From: Siphonodentalium dalli
Lineage: Eukaryota > Mollusca > Scaphopoda > Gadilida > Siphonodentaliidae
Reading direction: 5' to 3'
Assembly: GCA_032622095.1 (NCBI GenBank)
Contig: CP136066.1
Location: 101,889,319-101,953,318 of the forward strand
DNA length: 64,000 bases
The notes below the pieces were generated by a model. It made no database searches. It saw only the letters and a list, made by a program, of their open reading frames with translations, and was not told the DNA's origin. Made by a program: the position numbers and the translations under genes. Below, piece by piece: positions 11,344 to 22,423 of this stretch; within the stretch, counting starts at the first letter, position 1; every line of letters starts with the position of its first letter.

Positions 11344-12145
11344 AAATCGATGGACTCGAAAACGACTAAGCCAATTTCGATGAAATTTGGTATTTGGATG
11401 TGTTTTCGGCCGGAGACGAACATAGGCATATTTATTTGTCCGTGCGAGGTCAACTTTTCACGTGCGGAGGTCAAATCTATTTTTACGCCGTTTTTGCGCT
11501 AATATATTTCAGTTCGGTGCTCACAAATCGATTCGATATAGCGCGAATAATAAATTGCCAGTCATATAATTTGCACGGTTAGAATCTGTGTGGCTTCATC
11601 TTTTCAACGATATATAATATGTATGTATCCGTTTTAGTTATCTGCCTCAATTATTAGGTACAAGTGGTGCGATCTTTTATCAGGATAAAATCAATGCGTA
11701 AATTCTATGACGTCGTCAGAGGTCATAAAGTTAGATTACGTTAACTCTCACCCTGCCGATGCATTTGACTGTGTCGCGTTAACTCATCACCGGCCGAGGT
11801 ATCCGCAAATGACATTGGGCTATATATCTCGGTAACGGGTGTAGCTATCGACTTGAAATTTGGTATGTGAATGTATCTTGCCCCGGATACGAATTTTATC
11901 GGGTCGCCGATCACGTGCGACGCCAGCTTCGCGTATGCGCAGACGAGATCTCGGAAACGGGTTGAGATATTGACTTTAAATTTGGTATGTGAATGTATCT
12001 TGCCCCGGATACGAATTTTATCGGGTCGCCGAGCACGTGCGACACCAGCTTCGCGCATGCGCAGACCAGATCTAGGAAACGGGTGGAGCAATCGACTTGA
12101 AATTTGGTTTTTTAATAGCCCGGACGAAGTCGGGTCACCTTCTAG
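11251..12145 (+). mobile_element. Non-autonomous Helitron
   Basis: The 5' end is TCTATTATATATTTTG, beginning with TC after an A. The 3' end is a hairpin CCCGGAC-GAA-GTCGGG (12119-12134), seven bases, then CTAG (12142-12145) followed by T. 5'-TC, 3'-hairpin plus CTRR and insertion between A and T are the Helitron hallmarks. No Rep/helicase coding is present. The interior contains a (GT)n run and a 122-bp tandem duplication with CTTGCCCCGGATACGAATTT. The flanks are AT repeats of the host MITE, so the 5' edge could be off by a few bases. Confidence 0.75.
11274..11341. repeat. (GT)n microsatellite
   Basis: GT repeats with TTTG interruptions, inside the Helitron. Open frames across it are artefacts. 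Confidence 0.95.
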
Positions 12146-12269
12146 TATATATATATAACAGAATGCATTGTCATTGTTTTTCGCAAAATTTCAGGAAACT
12201 CCAACATGGAAGGGTTAAGGAAATTGATCATCTTCAACATAATAGGCCACTACTCCATTTTGTTTGAAA

Positions 12270-12425
12270 ACTAAGTATTTAAAGCCACATGGCGGTTTGC
12301 GCTCCAAAATACGAATAATATTATTCTCCTTTGAATTTGTCCAGGTATCGAAATAGGTTGATAAATATCTTAACTACCTTTCTACGAGCATTCTGTAACC
12401 CAAAAAAGACGCATTGAAGCTGTGT
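12270..12425. repeat. Dispersed repeat D2, copy 1
   Basis: AAAGCCACATGGCGGTTTG, then GGTATCGAAATAGGTTGATAA, CTACCTTTCTACG and AGACGCATTG. The same string of words recurs at 23335-23475. Its end abuts the PIN-like pseudogene copy. Confidence 0.8.
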
Positions 12426-12624
12426 AAACAAAAATAAAATGACACTGTCATGTAGTTTATGCTTGACTTCATAGTTATTCATCTAACTCGTCGCTATCAT
12501 CTGCACCATCATCTTCGCTGTATGCATTCATTGCGGCTTCGTCGTCAGTACATTCATCCCATCCAGAGTTTTCTGGGACCACTGAGTCTGGCATTTGTGG
12601 TCCGCCAAACCACACGACACGATA

Positions 12625-13074
12625 GGTTACACTGGTGTAAATGTTTTCCATAGGCCTCAGTGCTAACGTTTTAGCGTATAGTGTTGGCAATATAAATGTT
12701 GGGTCCAAAATTTTCTTAAAATCTGAAAAATTGACATTTTGGGAAACTTTTTACACAAAAAAATCATGTCTGTCTAGCAGGGAATTCGCCTTTAAATCTT
12801 ATGTTTTCGTAACTAGTGTCAGAACCGCATAAAAAAATACAGTCATATTTTAGACCACACCAAAAAATTCAAACTTCACTACAAAGGGTTAATTCCTGTG
12901 CCAATGGTTATTTTACCTATGGGAAATCATAGGGAAGAGGTGTGACGATTTTTTTATGTGAAAAGCACACAAGGCTATTGACCAATCAGGGCCCAGTGTC
13001 TATTTTATTCTCTCCTATATATTCCTCCCGCATCCGCCAGATGTCACTCGGAACCTTATTTACACCAGTGTAAC
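12625..13074. repeat. TIR unit 1 (450 bp)
   Basis: Starts GGTTACACTGGTGTAAAT and ends with the inverse. Differs from unit 2 by very few bases (for example GGGTCCAAAA against GGGTCCGAAA). Followed by CTAAAGCGATAGCCCGC. Confidence 0.9.
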
Positions 13075-13213
13075 CTAAAGCGATAGCCCGCTTTTTCGCG
13101 GAATAATTGTAACTCCCTACAATTCTTCAGAATTTCCCATCAATCGAAAAAATGTGTTCAAAAACAATATCACTTCTGTGGTTCTTTATTTATCAAGCTA
13201 TTTTTTCCCTTTA

Positions 13214-13664
13214 GGTTACACTGGTGTAAATGTTTTCCATAGGCCTCAGTGCTAACGTTTTAGCGTATAGTGTTGGCAATATAAATGTTGGGTCCGAAAT
13301 TTTCTTAAAATCTGAAAAATTGACATTTTGGGAAACTTTTTACACAAAAAAATCATGTCTGTCTAGCAGGGAATTCGCCTTTAAATCTTATGTTTTCGTA
13401 ACTAGTGTCAGAACCGCATAAAAAAATACAGTCATATTTTAGACCACACCAAAAAATTCAAACTTCACTACAAAGGGTTAATTCCTGTGCCAATGGTTAT
13501 TTTACCTATGGGAAATCATAGGGAAGAGGTGTGACGATTTTTTTATGTGAAAAGCACACAAGGCTATTGACCAATCAGGGCCCAGTGTCTATTTTATTCT
13601 CTCCTATATATTCCTCCCGCATCCGCCAGATGTCACTCGGAACCTTATTTACACCAGTGTAACC
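13214..13664. repeat. TIR unit 2 (451 bp)
   Basis: Near-identical to unit 1. Here the inverted ends extend outward to CTTTAGGTTACAC and GTGTAACCTAAAG, so the original terminal repeat may be 23 bases. Confidence 0.9.
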
Positions 13665-14556
13665 TAAAGCGATAGCCCGCTTTTTCGCGGAATAATTGTA
13701 ACTCCCTACAATTCTTCAGAATTGCCCATCAATCGAAAAAATGTGTTCAAAAACAATATCACTTCTGTGGTTCTTTATTTATCACACACAATTTAACCCC
13801 ACCCCCTTTAACAAATTATTCATCAAAAAAGCACAATTTTCCACCACCAGTCATGTTCAGGCCCCATTTTCACTCAGTTTTAGGGGTCTGGTGTTGCAAA
13901 CTTGGATCAGCTATGGAAGACTGTTCAATATTCTTTCCATGAGAGAACTTCTGGTGATGTGAGGTCATTGAGTCCAGATCTGATCAGCTGAGCATCAAGC
14001 GCATGACTTTATCAGCACATTGAAGAATAAAATATGACATTTTCAGGTCTGCAAGGGTGATCCAAGATAACTGGATGTGGGTGTATATTGAATTAGTTGA
14101 ATAAAGATATGCTCTCTTTGAATTGCTGGAGCATTTTCTTAAATGTGTCCAAGTTTTAGTGCTATTAACCTTCAAATGACCATACCCACCAGTGGAAATG
14201 ACACACTTTTATGATATATATCTGTATATCACTGGCTATAAAATCCAAAATACTTGTTAAATTAGGTTCTTATAACAATTGATATATGTGTCGTTGACAT
14301 GCCCATGTTATGGGTCATTTGCATTTACATGTGACTATTACCACCTTGAAATTTTTTGAAAATACCTTGAAAAATTGGCATTTTTTATGAAAAATCTTAC
14401 TATTTTTTTGGCTGATGTAAGTGAAAGAAGGCATCAGCAGCAAGAATAGCCACATCAAGCATGAGATATTCATTGGACTGAAAGACCAGGCTCTGTAAAA
14501 TGCTTTAAAGTGACTCCCAGGAATCAAAAATGATAAAAAGCTATTTTTTCCCTTTA

Positions 14557-14999
14557 GGTTACACTGGTGTAAATGTTTTCCATAGGCCTCAGTGCTAACG
14601 TTTTAGCGTATAGTGTTGGCAATATAAATGTTGGGTCCAAAATTTTCTTAAAATCTGAAAAATTGACATTTTGGGAAACTTTTTACACAAAAAAATCATG
14701 TCTGTCTAGCAGGGAATTCGCCTTTAAATCTTATGTTTTCGTAACTAGTGTCAGAACCGCATAAAAAAATACAGTCATATTTTAGACCACACCAAAAAAT
14801 TCAAACTTCACTACAAAGGGTTAATTCCTGTGCCAATGGTTATTTTACCTCATAGGGAAGAGGTGTGACGATTTTTTTTATGTGAAAAGCACACAAGGCT
14901 ATTGACCAATCAGGGCCCAGTGTCTATTTTATTCTCTCCTATATATTCCTCCCGCATCCGCCAGATGTCACTCGGAACCTTATTTACACCAGTGTAACC
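14557..14999. repeat. TIR unit 3 (443 bp)
   Basis: Same unit with a short deletion near 14850 (one GGGAAATCATA-type word lost). Its left flank, CTATTTTTTCCCTTTA, matches the left flank of unit 2. Confidence 0.9.
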
Positions 15000-16017
15000 G
15001 ATAGCAACCCGTCAAACAGCTCCCAATATAAACTCGGTTGTTTTGGGATATGATTGTTCGCAGCAGCATGCCACATACCAGCAACAAACTTAGCTACCTC
15101 TATTTTATGGTCCACTACATCTTCGCATGGTGGAATGCTACTCCCCCTATGCCCTTCAAATTGGATAGAAGTTTACATTTGTTCTTAGGGCGGTAGGCTT
15201 TCTCAAATGTGGAAAATCGATGGTAAATACGTGGAATCAGCTTACGTGCACCACAAATGACGCACGTGCAGTATTCCAGAGCTGTGTACGACTCCTTTGA
15301 CATCGTGTCCGTCGCGAGATCAAAGAAAGCAGCAATGAAACTCATATCCCACGCAAGCAGTTCGAATGGCCTCTTCTTTCCCTTCCTAGCAAATGCTGTG
15401 GTATATAATCACACCCTGTATATATATGCGTGGAAACCAGGCAACGCTGCACAATATTCGTGACCAATCGCAGATGCTATCGTCGAAACGTCTATAGTAC
15501 ATATCTTCGATTATACCGCGCCCTGATGTGCCGACCTCCATTCAGATACTTGAAGTGACTCGATGAATGTGATGGAGTATGATTTTCAAAATATCTGTAT
15601 CACCTTTCCGTCAATCACGGTGTACACCCAACATTCATCATCAACTTCTCGGTTGGTCAAAATGGCCAGATGATGTTCAGAATACCAGTCTCTGTCAAAG
15701 AACCGTGGGAGCTGTTACTTGAAGAAAGAAGATTTTAGTGCTTTGTGGATATCTTTAGGTCGGGGCTAATCGGGATCTGAAATTACATATACGAGCAATC
15801 GTCCGCTCCTCTGCGATCTCATTCGCAGTCTTTGATAGATGACTCTTTCGTATGTGTCGATCGCTATATCCACGCGTTTAGAAGGATGGGCGAGAACAGC
15901 ATGAAATAACACACGAGACAATCCGAAATAAGTCAGTGGAAGACAATTCTAGAGAAGGAAATTACCATCTTTGATATGAGTATCAATACCGTTTAGCTGC
16001 TCTTGATCTGATGATAC

Positions 16018-17970
16018 CATTGCTTCCAGCAATGAAAATAGTGAACTTTTGTCAGTGTGATTCAAAGTTCCATCAGGCTTGCAAAGTGAGAGAGGAACGT
16101 GTGCAGCGAAGTTCCTTGATATATATCGCCACGACATATAACTACAACGCAAGGCTCCGATGGAGCGTAACAAATGGGAGCAGAGCTGCACTTCTTGGTG
16201 CTGCTTTTGAAATGTCAGGTTTGAGTAAAACTAATGATGCCCAGAAGGAGCTGTCCAAAAGCCGAATTAGACGCGACAACGCAGATCTCAAGAAGTTGAT
16301 TAAAACCATCCAGGCTAACGCGAATCCTTCACAGTGGACTCACCAGATTTTATCAGCATTGACACTTGTAAGTGCTCCACGGCAGACGTCAGCACTTCCT
16401 TGCTCAATGTCAGTGACGTTGGTAAAGAGAAGCATGACACTTTTGATAATGATTACGAAGAAAACCCAGGACGATTTGAGAGCACAGTCCACAAATCTAA
16501 ACTCAAAACAGAAGATCAAATAATCCGATTATCAAGGAACTTCGTTGCACACGTGACATACTTGGGAGGATGGCGGTGATATCAATAAAGCGCCAAGTTG
16601 ATCTTGAATATCTCCTAGAATTTCCGTTAACATCCGTTGCTCTCTCACTTTGCAAGGCTGATGGAACTATGAATCACACTGACAATAGTTCACTATTTCC
16701 ATTGCTGGAAGCAATGGTATCATCAGATCAAGAGCAGCTAGACGGTATCGATACTCATATCATAGATGGTAATTTCCTTCTTCGTTGTCTTCCACCAAAC
16801 CTGCCACCGACTTATTGCGGATTGTCTCGTGTGTTACTACATGCTGTTCTCGCCCATCCTTCTAAACGCGTGGATATAGTGTTCGACACATACGAAGAGC
16901 CATCTATCAAAGACTGCGACGAGATCGCAGAGGAGCGGACGGTTGCTCGTATGTAATTTCAGGTCCTGATTAGCTCCGACCTAAAGATATCCCCAAAGCA
17001 CTAAAATCTTCTTCCTTCAAGCAACAGCTCCCGCGGTTCTTTGTCAGAGACTGGTATTCTGAACATCATTGTTCGGAAAGGTGATCAGGCAGCACGTTGA
17101 ACATTTGAAATGCACTCAGAGGCAGATACAAGAGTATTTTTACACATGGTTGATGCTGACCGCTATATTCCTGGGGACAAAATTGTTGTGCGAGCGTCTG
17201 AAACAGATATTTTGGTAATCATACTCCATCATATTCATCGAGTCACCGCAGCATTTGCTAGGAAAGGAAAGGAAAGAAGAGGCGACGCGACGGACACGAT
17301 GTCAAAGGAGTCGTACGAAGCTCCGAAATACTACACGTGCATCATTTATGGAGCACGTAAGCTTATTCCACGCAATTATCAATGGTTTTCCACATTTGAG
17401 AAAGCCTATCACCCTAAAAACAAAAGTAAACTTCTATCCAACTTGAAGGGCATATAGCGGAGTAGCATTCCACCACGCGAAGATGTAGTGGACCAGAAAA
17501 TAGAGAGAGCTAAGTTTGTTGCTGGTAGGTGGCATGCTGCTGCGAACAATCATATCCCAAAACAACCGAGTTTAGGTTGGGAGCTGGTTGACGGTTGCTA
17601 TAGTGTCGTGTTGTTTAGCGGACCACAAATGCCAGACTCAGTGGTCCCAGAAAACTCTGGATGGGATGAATGTACTGATGACGAAGCCGCAATGAATGCA
17701 CACAGCGATGATGGTGGTGCAGATGATAGCGACGAGTTAGATGAATAACTATGAAGTTAAGCATATAGTACATGACATTGTCATTTTATTTTTGTTTACA
17801 TGTAATTTCCAAAAATCGGACAAATCATTCCGATCTCCGAAAAGTTTGTCGATTAAATCGATTTGATTTGAAAAGAAACCATCGGATTTGTTGACTAATT
17901 ACTTGCAAACATTGTTTCACACACCAGCGAAAAGCGAGAAGTATAGGCGGTATATAATTACATTATACAT
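16018..17970 (+). pseudogene. PIN/FEN1-like family gene, plus-strand copy
   Basis: Best copy of a repeated gene family known as uncharacterised proteins in many invertebrates. Order: SGLSKTNDAQKELSKSRIRR (16200-16300); VALSLCKADGTMNHTDNS and THIIDGNFLLR (16570-16800); KRVDIVFDTYEEPSIKD (about 16870); MHSEADTRVFLHM and ASETDILVIIL (17110-17230); ARKLIPRNYQWFSTFEK; then GWELVDG, FSGPQMPDS and an Asp/Glu-rich tail ending at 17748. The IDGN, VFD, EADT and ETD acids are spaced like PIN/FEN1 nuclease carboxylates, which is inference. Damage: a frameshift near 16330, stops and loss of a segment near 16950-17110, and a TAG after LKGI at 17455. The first ~120 bp is an inverted piece of the same gene. 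Probably mobile-element cargo. Confidence 0.8.
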
Positions 17971-18330
17971 AGTGTGTGTTTCGGGACCATTAAATCAAAT
18001 TTAACAACATGAAAATAAAATAAAAACATTTAATTATAGGCTACGTTCACATACAGCCGGCAAAATTGACTATCAAGTGTTCATGGAATTCCTAATAGAC
18101 GGCTACATGTTATATATCATACAGTTTCAAATTACATATTATATCCTTTCCTTTGTTTTATCGCTTTTATGAGTACAAGTGAAATGCTACGAGTTACTGC
18201 ACTATTGATTCTGACCAAGCACCATACAGCCTATTGCGACGAAATTCATGTAAAATTGGTAGTTAAATTTGCCAGCGTGTGAACGTACCCGTAACATATT
18301 TTTTTTATTGTTTCATAATTGTCTACACCC
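17971..18330. other. Intergenic, nothing recognised
   Basis: AT-rich sequence after the pseudogene. No repeats or motifs noted. Confidence 0.45.
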
Positions 18331-18965
18331 TTTTAATGAATTCGCCGGGGGATTTCGTTTCTTATCACTTGGTTTGTGACCAGCGATGATAATGGATAAA
18401 TTTTAAGAGATAAATATATTTTGCGCAAGAGAGTGCAAATATAACTATTATGGGGGAGGGGTGGTTTGGTTAATTTCAACCCACCCCTTTCTTAAATGAA
18501 ACTCCACAGAGTTTCGTTTCTTATGGGGTGTTTTTTATGACCAGCGTTATATAGCAGGAAAACATGTCGGGAAAAAAAATCATCATTGTCCTCGAAAATT
18601 CAAACAGAAGTCATTTTGTGGTTTTGTGGGTAATTTCAAAACCCCTCTTCTGAAAGGAAAACGCCAGGGAATTTCGTTTCAGAAATTGGGTATTTTTCAT
18701 CAGTGATGACCAAAGCACAATCAATATAAAAATCAGCTTTGTACTCGAAAGTTCAAATATAAGTAATTTTTGGGGTTTTGGGGGGTACTTTCAAAAACAC
18801 CCTTCTGAAATAAAAACGCCAGGGAATTTCGTTTCAGAAATTGTGTATTGTTGATCAGTGATGGTTAGAGCACTATTAATGTAAAAATCAGCTTTGTACT
18901 CAAAAGTTCAAATAGAAGTCATTTTTGGGGGTTTTGTGGGGTCTCTGGCCCCTAAACGCCAGGAA
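18330..18965. repeat. Diverged tandem repeat, ~130-150 bp units
   Basis: Four or so units. Shared words: CCAGGGAATTTCGTTTC, ATCAGTGATGA, AATCAGCTTTGTACTC, AAGTTCAAATAGAAGTCATT and GGGGTTTTGTGGG. Early units (18340-18600) are more diverged than the last two. Confidence 0.85.
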
Positions 18966-19124
18966 TGCGGAATTTAAGAAATCGGATTTCTTTGAAGGTT
19001 CCTGTGGTGTAATAAATCTGGGGCATCAAACCTTTCGTACGCGATTGTGCAGATAGAACCCAGCAGGCTCCCTGATTATATGTTTGAGTGATGTCTTATG
19101 GCTTGAGTAAATTTGAGTTTAGAT

Positions 19125-19345
19125 GGAATCGCTTAAGCGTATTTAATTTAAGCTTTCAAAGAGCGTAAATTAATTACGCTTAAGCGAAATGTCATAATTG
19201 ATTACGCTGAAGCATAATGAACTAGGTACATGACGCTTTAATGAAGCGTAAGCGAATAACGCTTCTTATGCGTAATACATTTACGCATATATAGGCGTAA
19301 TGTATTTACGCTTAAGTTTAATGCATAACGGTTAAGTGTAATTCA
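19125..19345. repeat. GCTTAAGC palindrome array, isolated copy
   Basis: About ten copies of TTACGCTTAAGCG-like words alternating with AATTA/CATAAT spacers. Same type of array as those at 40.1-48.2 kb, but here with GTAA in place of GCAA. Confidence 0.85.
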
Positions 19346-20487
19346 CTTACTATCCAGCGCAATTAGCTAATATATGTGCAAAATGCCTCGCATAGTTATC
19401 ATCTATCAGAATGAATAATGCTGCATCAAAGTGGATGTAAATTGTAATGACATGCAGTGAACTTTTTTTTGGCAAGGGGAATATGCTTGAACACTGAATT
19501 GGCCCTTAAAGGACATATTTCATGGTCGTTGAGTTTAACAAATATGTTCTGTACTCCAATTCTGAATACCAATAGGGCATACAGGTAAATTAACAATTTT
19601 GAGGTAGACAAGTAAAACAACTCTTTCTGTGCGGTACTGTACTTGTCAGCTTCCATTCCAGGCGACCCTAGCTGTTGGTTGTAATACAATTTCAATCAAC
19701 GCAGAGCTATCAATGTCACGGTAATTTAAACTACTAACTGGAATTAGTAGAATCGAGATTAGAATATGCATTATTTTGTTGATGAATCTGGTCAATTGGT
19801 TACAACATAGTCATTTCTATAAAAGGTAACATTTGGGAATTTGATTTGATTATTATCAGAATCTTTGCCATAACTCGGTCAACATCCTCCATTGATGATT
19901 TCCGGGCAACAATTACTTCTCTACCCCCCCCCCCCCCCCCCGTTCGAATTGAATACCAATTGAGATTCTTAAAATCTCAATCGGTCTGTTTTCGCTTTTT
20001 CTGTGAAGCTATTACACTGAACCGGTGACCCTCCCTTGATCGAATGTGCTCGGGTGTTTCCGTGACTGCATAATACAACTCATCGGATTCGATCGATTTA
20101 TTTATTTCGCGTTTGTGATAAAATGATTCGGGACGCTTGAGGGCAATGTAAATATTAGTTGCATGGCCGTGTAATGTTTACAGAACGACTTCTGGTTGGG
20201 GGATTTCGTGTATCGGGGTTATTTTATTCACTCTTCCCACATAATAACGCAGGAAACTCACTGGTGAGGTTCAATTTATGTTTCACATCACTTTCAGCAC
20301 TTACGAAGTTCTCATATACCTATCGGCCATCTCCTCCATCTCAACGTTGCATTTATAGATCCAAATATAATGTGGTAACGCAGATTAAACATCTCGAAAT
20401 GACTACAATTATAGATGCACATTGTTTTAAATCAACGTGTTGATTAAATCCGAAACATATATTATACAGTTGTCGCCCGTTGTCGAT
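19346..20487. other. Intergenic, poly-C tract only
   Basis: Contains a run of 17-18 C at about 19924-19941. No gene motif in any frame. Confidence 0.45.
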
Positions 20488-20576
20488 GGAGACATTGAGA
20501 TTTGTCACCCGCTCGAGAACGGAAGCTCCGAGGGAGACATTCCGTTCTCGAGCGGGTGACAAATCTCAATGTCTCC
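20488..20576. repeat. Perfect 36-bp inverted repeat, 17-bp loop
   Basis: Arms 20488-20523 and 20541-20576 are exact inverses (GGAGACATTGAGATTTGTCA at the outer side). The loop is 20524-20540. A related sequence with GGGCGACA and TTTGTCGCCC lies at 21419-21478. A stable hairpin or a young foldback element. Confidence 0.95.
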
Positions 20577-22029
20577 CGAGACGAAGGGCAACATCTGTTT
20601 TGTTATCCGATTATACCACAGAAAACACACTTGCCATCAACACGCACGATGTTGCACTGAGTCACGAGTGCTTTCTTTCTCGATTATGTATATTTTCAGT
20701 AACTACTTATCGTCCCATAGGATTTCTGTTCCATAAGCGATAGTCAACCCGTTAAGTGTTTGATAACCCGCGTTTATTTACGATCATATTGGTGGTTAAC
20801 TCGTCAATATCGGTCCATGCAATGTAAACCAATAAGCCATATACCTGTAGGTATGTTCTCGTCTTGGGCAATGTCGTCTTGTGCGCGGAATTTACTCGCG
20901 ATGTTCATTACACAACGCTCTTCCCGGAAAGGTATTGGGAAGTTGTCAATTTCATTAATGTACATTCACATGTGTCAGTGCTCATAGCTATCCTCATATA
21001 AAATACTTCTATGATCACATTGCAGAGATCGCGGAGGATAAGCGTACAGTACCATTCATTCGCGAAAAACGTATGCATTACGTTGTCTACCAGCAAACAT
21101 TTATAACCAACCAACCTTAAGGGATATCCTCTTTCAATCTTGCATCATAATGTCGACATGAACAAATTGAATCACCGAGATATTTCGATGTAAAAAGTAA
21201 ATAATAACGCTTGTCCGATAAAAGTATCAACTTAAAAGTTAGAATATTAGTGTTCACTAAATATATGCAAATTAGCAAACACCACAATTGGTGTGTTTTG
21301 CGAATCCGTGCGGTATACAAGATCTATGATTTTTAAGTAAGTCGTAGTGATGTGAAATAGATGACTTAATGCAGTGTGTTCCTGTGTGTTCAGGGATATT
21401 GTTGCAATATAACATCAGGCGGGCGACAAAAACAATGTCTCCCGGGTCAGCGGGCGACAGCGTGATTTGTCGCCCGGCATGTGACAGGACATGGGCCAAT
21501 CAGAAGGGTGGAAAATAGAGAGGAGGATAACAACATTATTTGTCATTGTTGAGTACTCGTTATTCAATCGCTGAATAAAATCCGCCCAACAAATGACCAC
21601 TCAACGTGATGAGTAGACATTTTCAGTGTTGGACGAGGTTCCTGTTAATGATATTGCCACTCCATACACAGCGGTATATGATCTCTACCAGAGCGCACCA
21701 GTCATTATTACTTTCTCACTCTATCACGGGCTGGGTACTAGTCTGTGGTTTTCTATATTTAGCGTGGGGTTATCTAGCCAAAATGGCGAAACCTATCGCC
21801 CTACGTCAAATATCCTACATGTGCTACATGTAAAAACTAAATAACAAAATGGAGAATTAGAGCGGTAGTTTTGTTGACGATTTTTGCAAGCTACTCGTAA
21901 AAATTTCAGCAAATTATAATTCTCGCCTTTGACGTGCCATGCGCATGTTGTCGTGGCATTGTCGTCCATGCGCGTTTAGACTAGGAGAACCAAATCACAC
22001 TGTTCGCAATATAGCTGTTTGGTTCTAGT

Positions 22030-22039
22030 GGGACTTTCC
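22030..22039 (+). promoter_or_regulatory. NF-kB-like site GGGACTTTCC
   Basis: Exact consensus decamer. A second, palindromic site (GGGAAATTCCC) lies at 22413-22423. No promoter or gene could be tied to them, so function is unproven. Confidence 0.2.
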
Positions 22040-22412
22040 AAACTTAAGGTACGAATTTACATAATTTTTTTCTCGATATTATGTGTGCTTAATAAAGGCA
22101 ATACGTATCTCTGTTCGCTTAGTATATATCTTAACATCGCGAATGTCCATTAAATGTAGGTAAAATGTCGCCGGTATAGCAGCGGTCTTACAGGGTCATC
22201 AAGGGATGTAAGTCCGGCATGGAGTTTGACTGCGGGGGTGGCATCTTGGGTCAGTGGAAACGGTTGTGATATATCTAGTCAGCAAGGAACCAGTTGCGTG
22301 ATCTACAGGTGGTATAAATTTCCCATGCTTCAAGATTTATCCATGGACCGATTCTTCATTCTCACAATCTACTGTTATAATTGATCCCACGTTTCTCGGT
22401 TTATGCTGGACT

Positions 22413-22423
22413 GGGAAATTCCC
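22413..22423. promoter_or_regulatory. Palindromic kappaB-like site GGGAAATTCCC
   Basis: Eleven-base kappaB-type word 374 bp from the first site. Short-motif evidence only. Confidence 0.2.

Larger units (their letters stand above)
11036..12218. mobile_element. TTAA-flanked MITE (piggyBac-like), interrupted by a Helitron
   Basis: The left end TTAACACTTTCATGATGGGA and the right end with ATGGAAGGGTTAA match the ends of copies at 34095-34349 and 37136-37341. The interior has the family palindrome (TATATGCGAG ... CTCGCGTATATAAGAGAATG). TTAA at both ends and CCCTTT-type terminal inverted repeats fit the piggyBac superfamily. The copy is split near its right end by the 895-bp insertion at 11251-12145; sequence resumes with AACAGAATGCATTG. 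Confidence 0.75.
12625..14999. mobile_element. TIR element of three repeated units, inserted in pseudogene
   Basis: Bounded by GGTTACACTGGTGTAAAT and its inverse ATTTACACCAGTGTAACC. GATA (12621-12624 and 15000-15003) flanks both ends and is single in the empty site inferred from the homologous copies, so it is a target duplication; a 6-bp CGATAG duplication with ends one base shorter fits equally well. Inside are three ~450-bp units, each with the same inverted ends: 12625-13074, 13214-13664 and 14557-14999. Units 1 and 2 with their spacer repeat at a 589-bp period, nearly identical. A unique ~750-bp segment lies between units 2 and 3. No transposase is visible; superfamily unassigned. Confidence 0.85.
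12421..16020 (-). pseudogene. PIN/FEN1-like family gene, minus-strand copy (split)
   Basis: Minus-strand decayed copy of the gene better seen at 16.1-17.75 kb. From high to low coordinate: VPLSLCKPDGTLNHTDK and GIDTHIKDGNF (15949-16119), then the segment with ICGARKLIPRIYHRFSTFEK (15115-15345), then ANNHIPKQPSL (to about 15003). The acidic tail (PQMPDSVVPENSGWDECTDD) resumes only at 12475-12620, because the 2375-bp element at 12625-14999 is inserted between them. Identity to the other copies is lower in the middle (15.4-15.9 kb). Role as described for the plus-strand copy; inactive. Confidence 0.8.

Noticed and set aside
11154-11502. Two ~105-codon frames on opposite strands
   Set aside because: They run through AT and GT microsatellites inside the Helitron.
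12641-14764. A 63-codon frame repeated three times (12641, 13230, 14573)
   Set aside because: It is identical only because the TIR unit itself was recently duplicated; no start context or family similarity.
16334-16579. An intact separate 81-codon gene
   Set aside because: It is the frameshifted continuation of the PIN-like pseudogene (DAQKELSK to LSRNFVAHV), not an independent gene.
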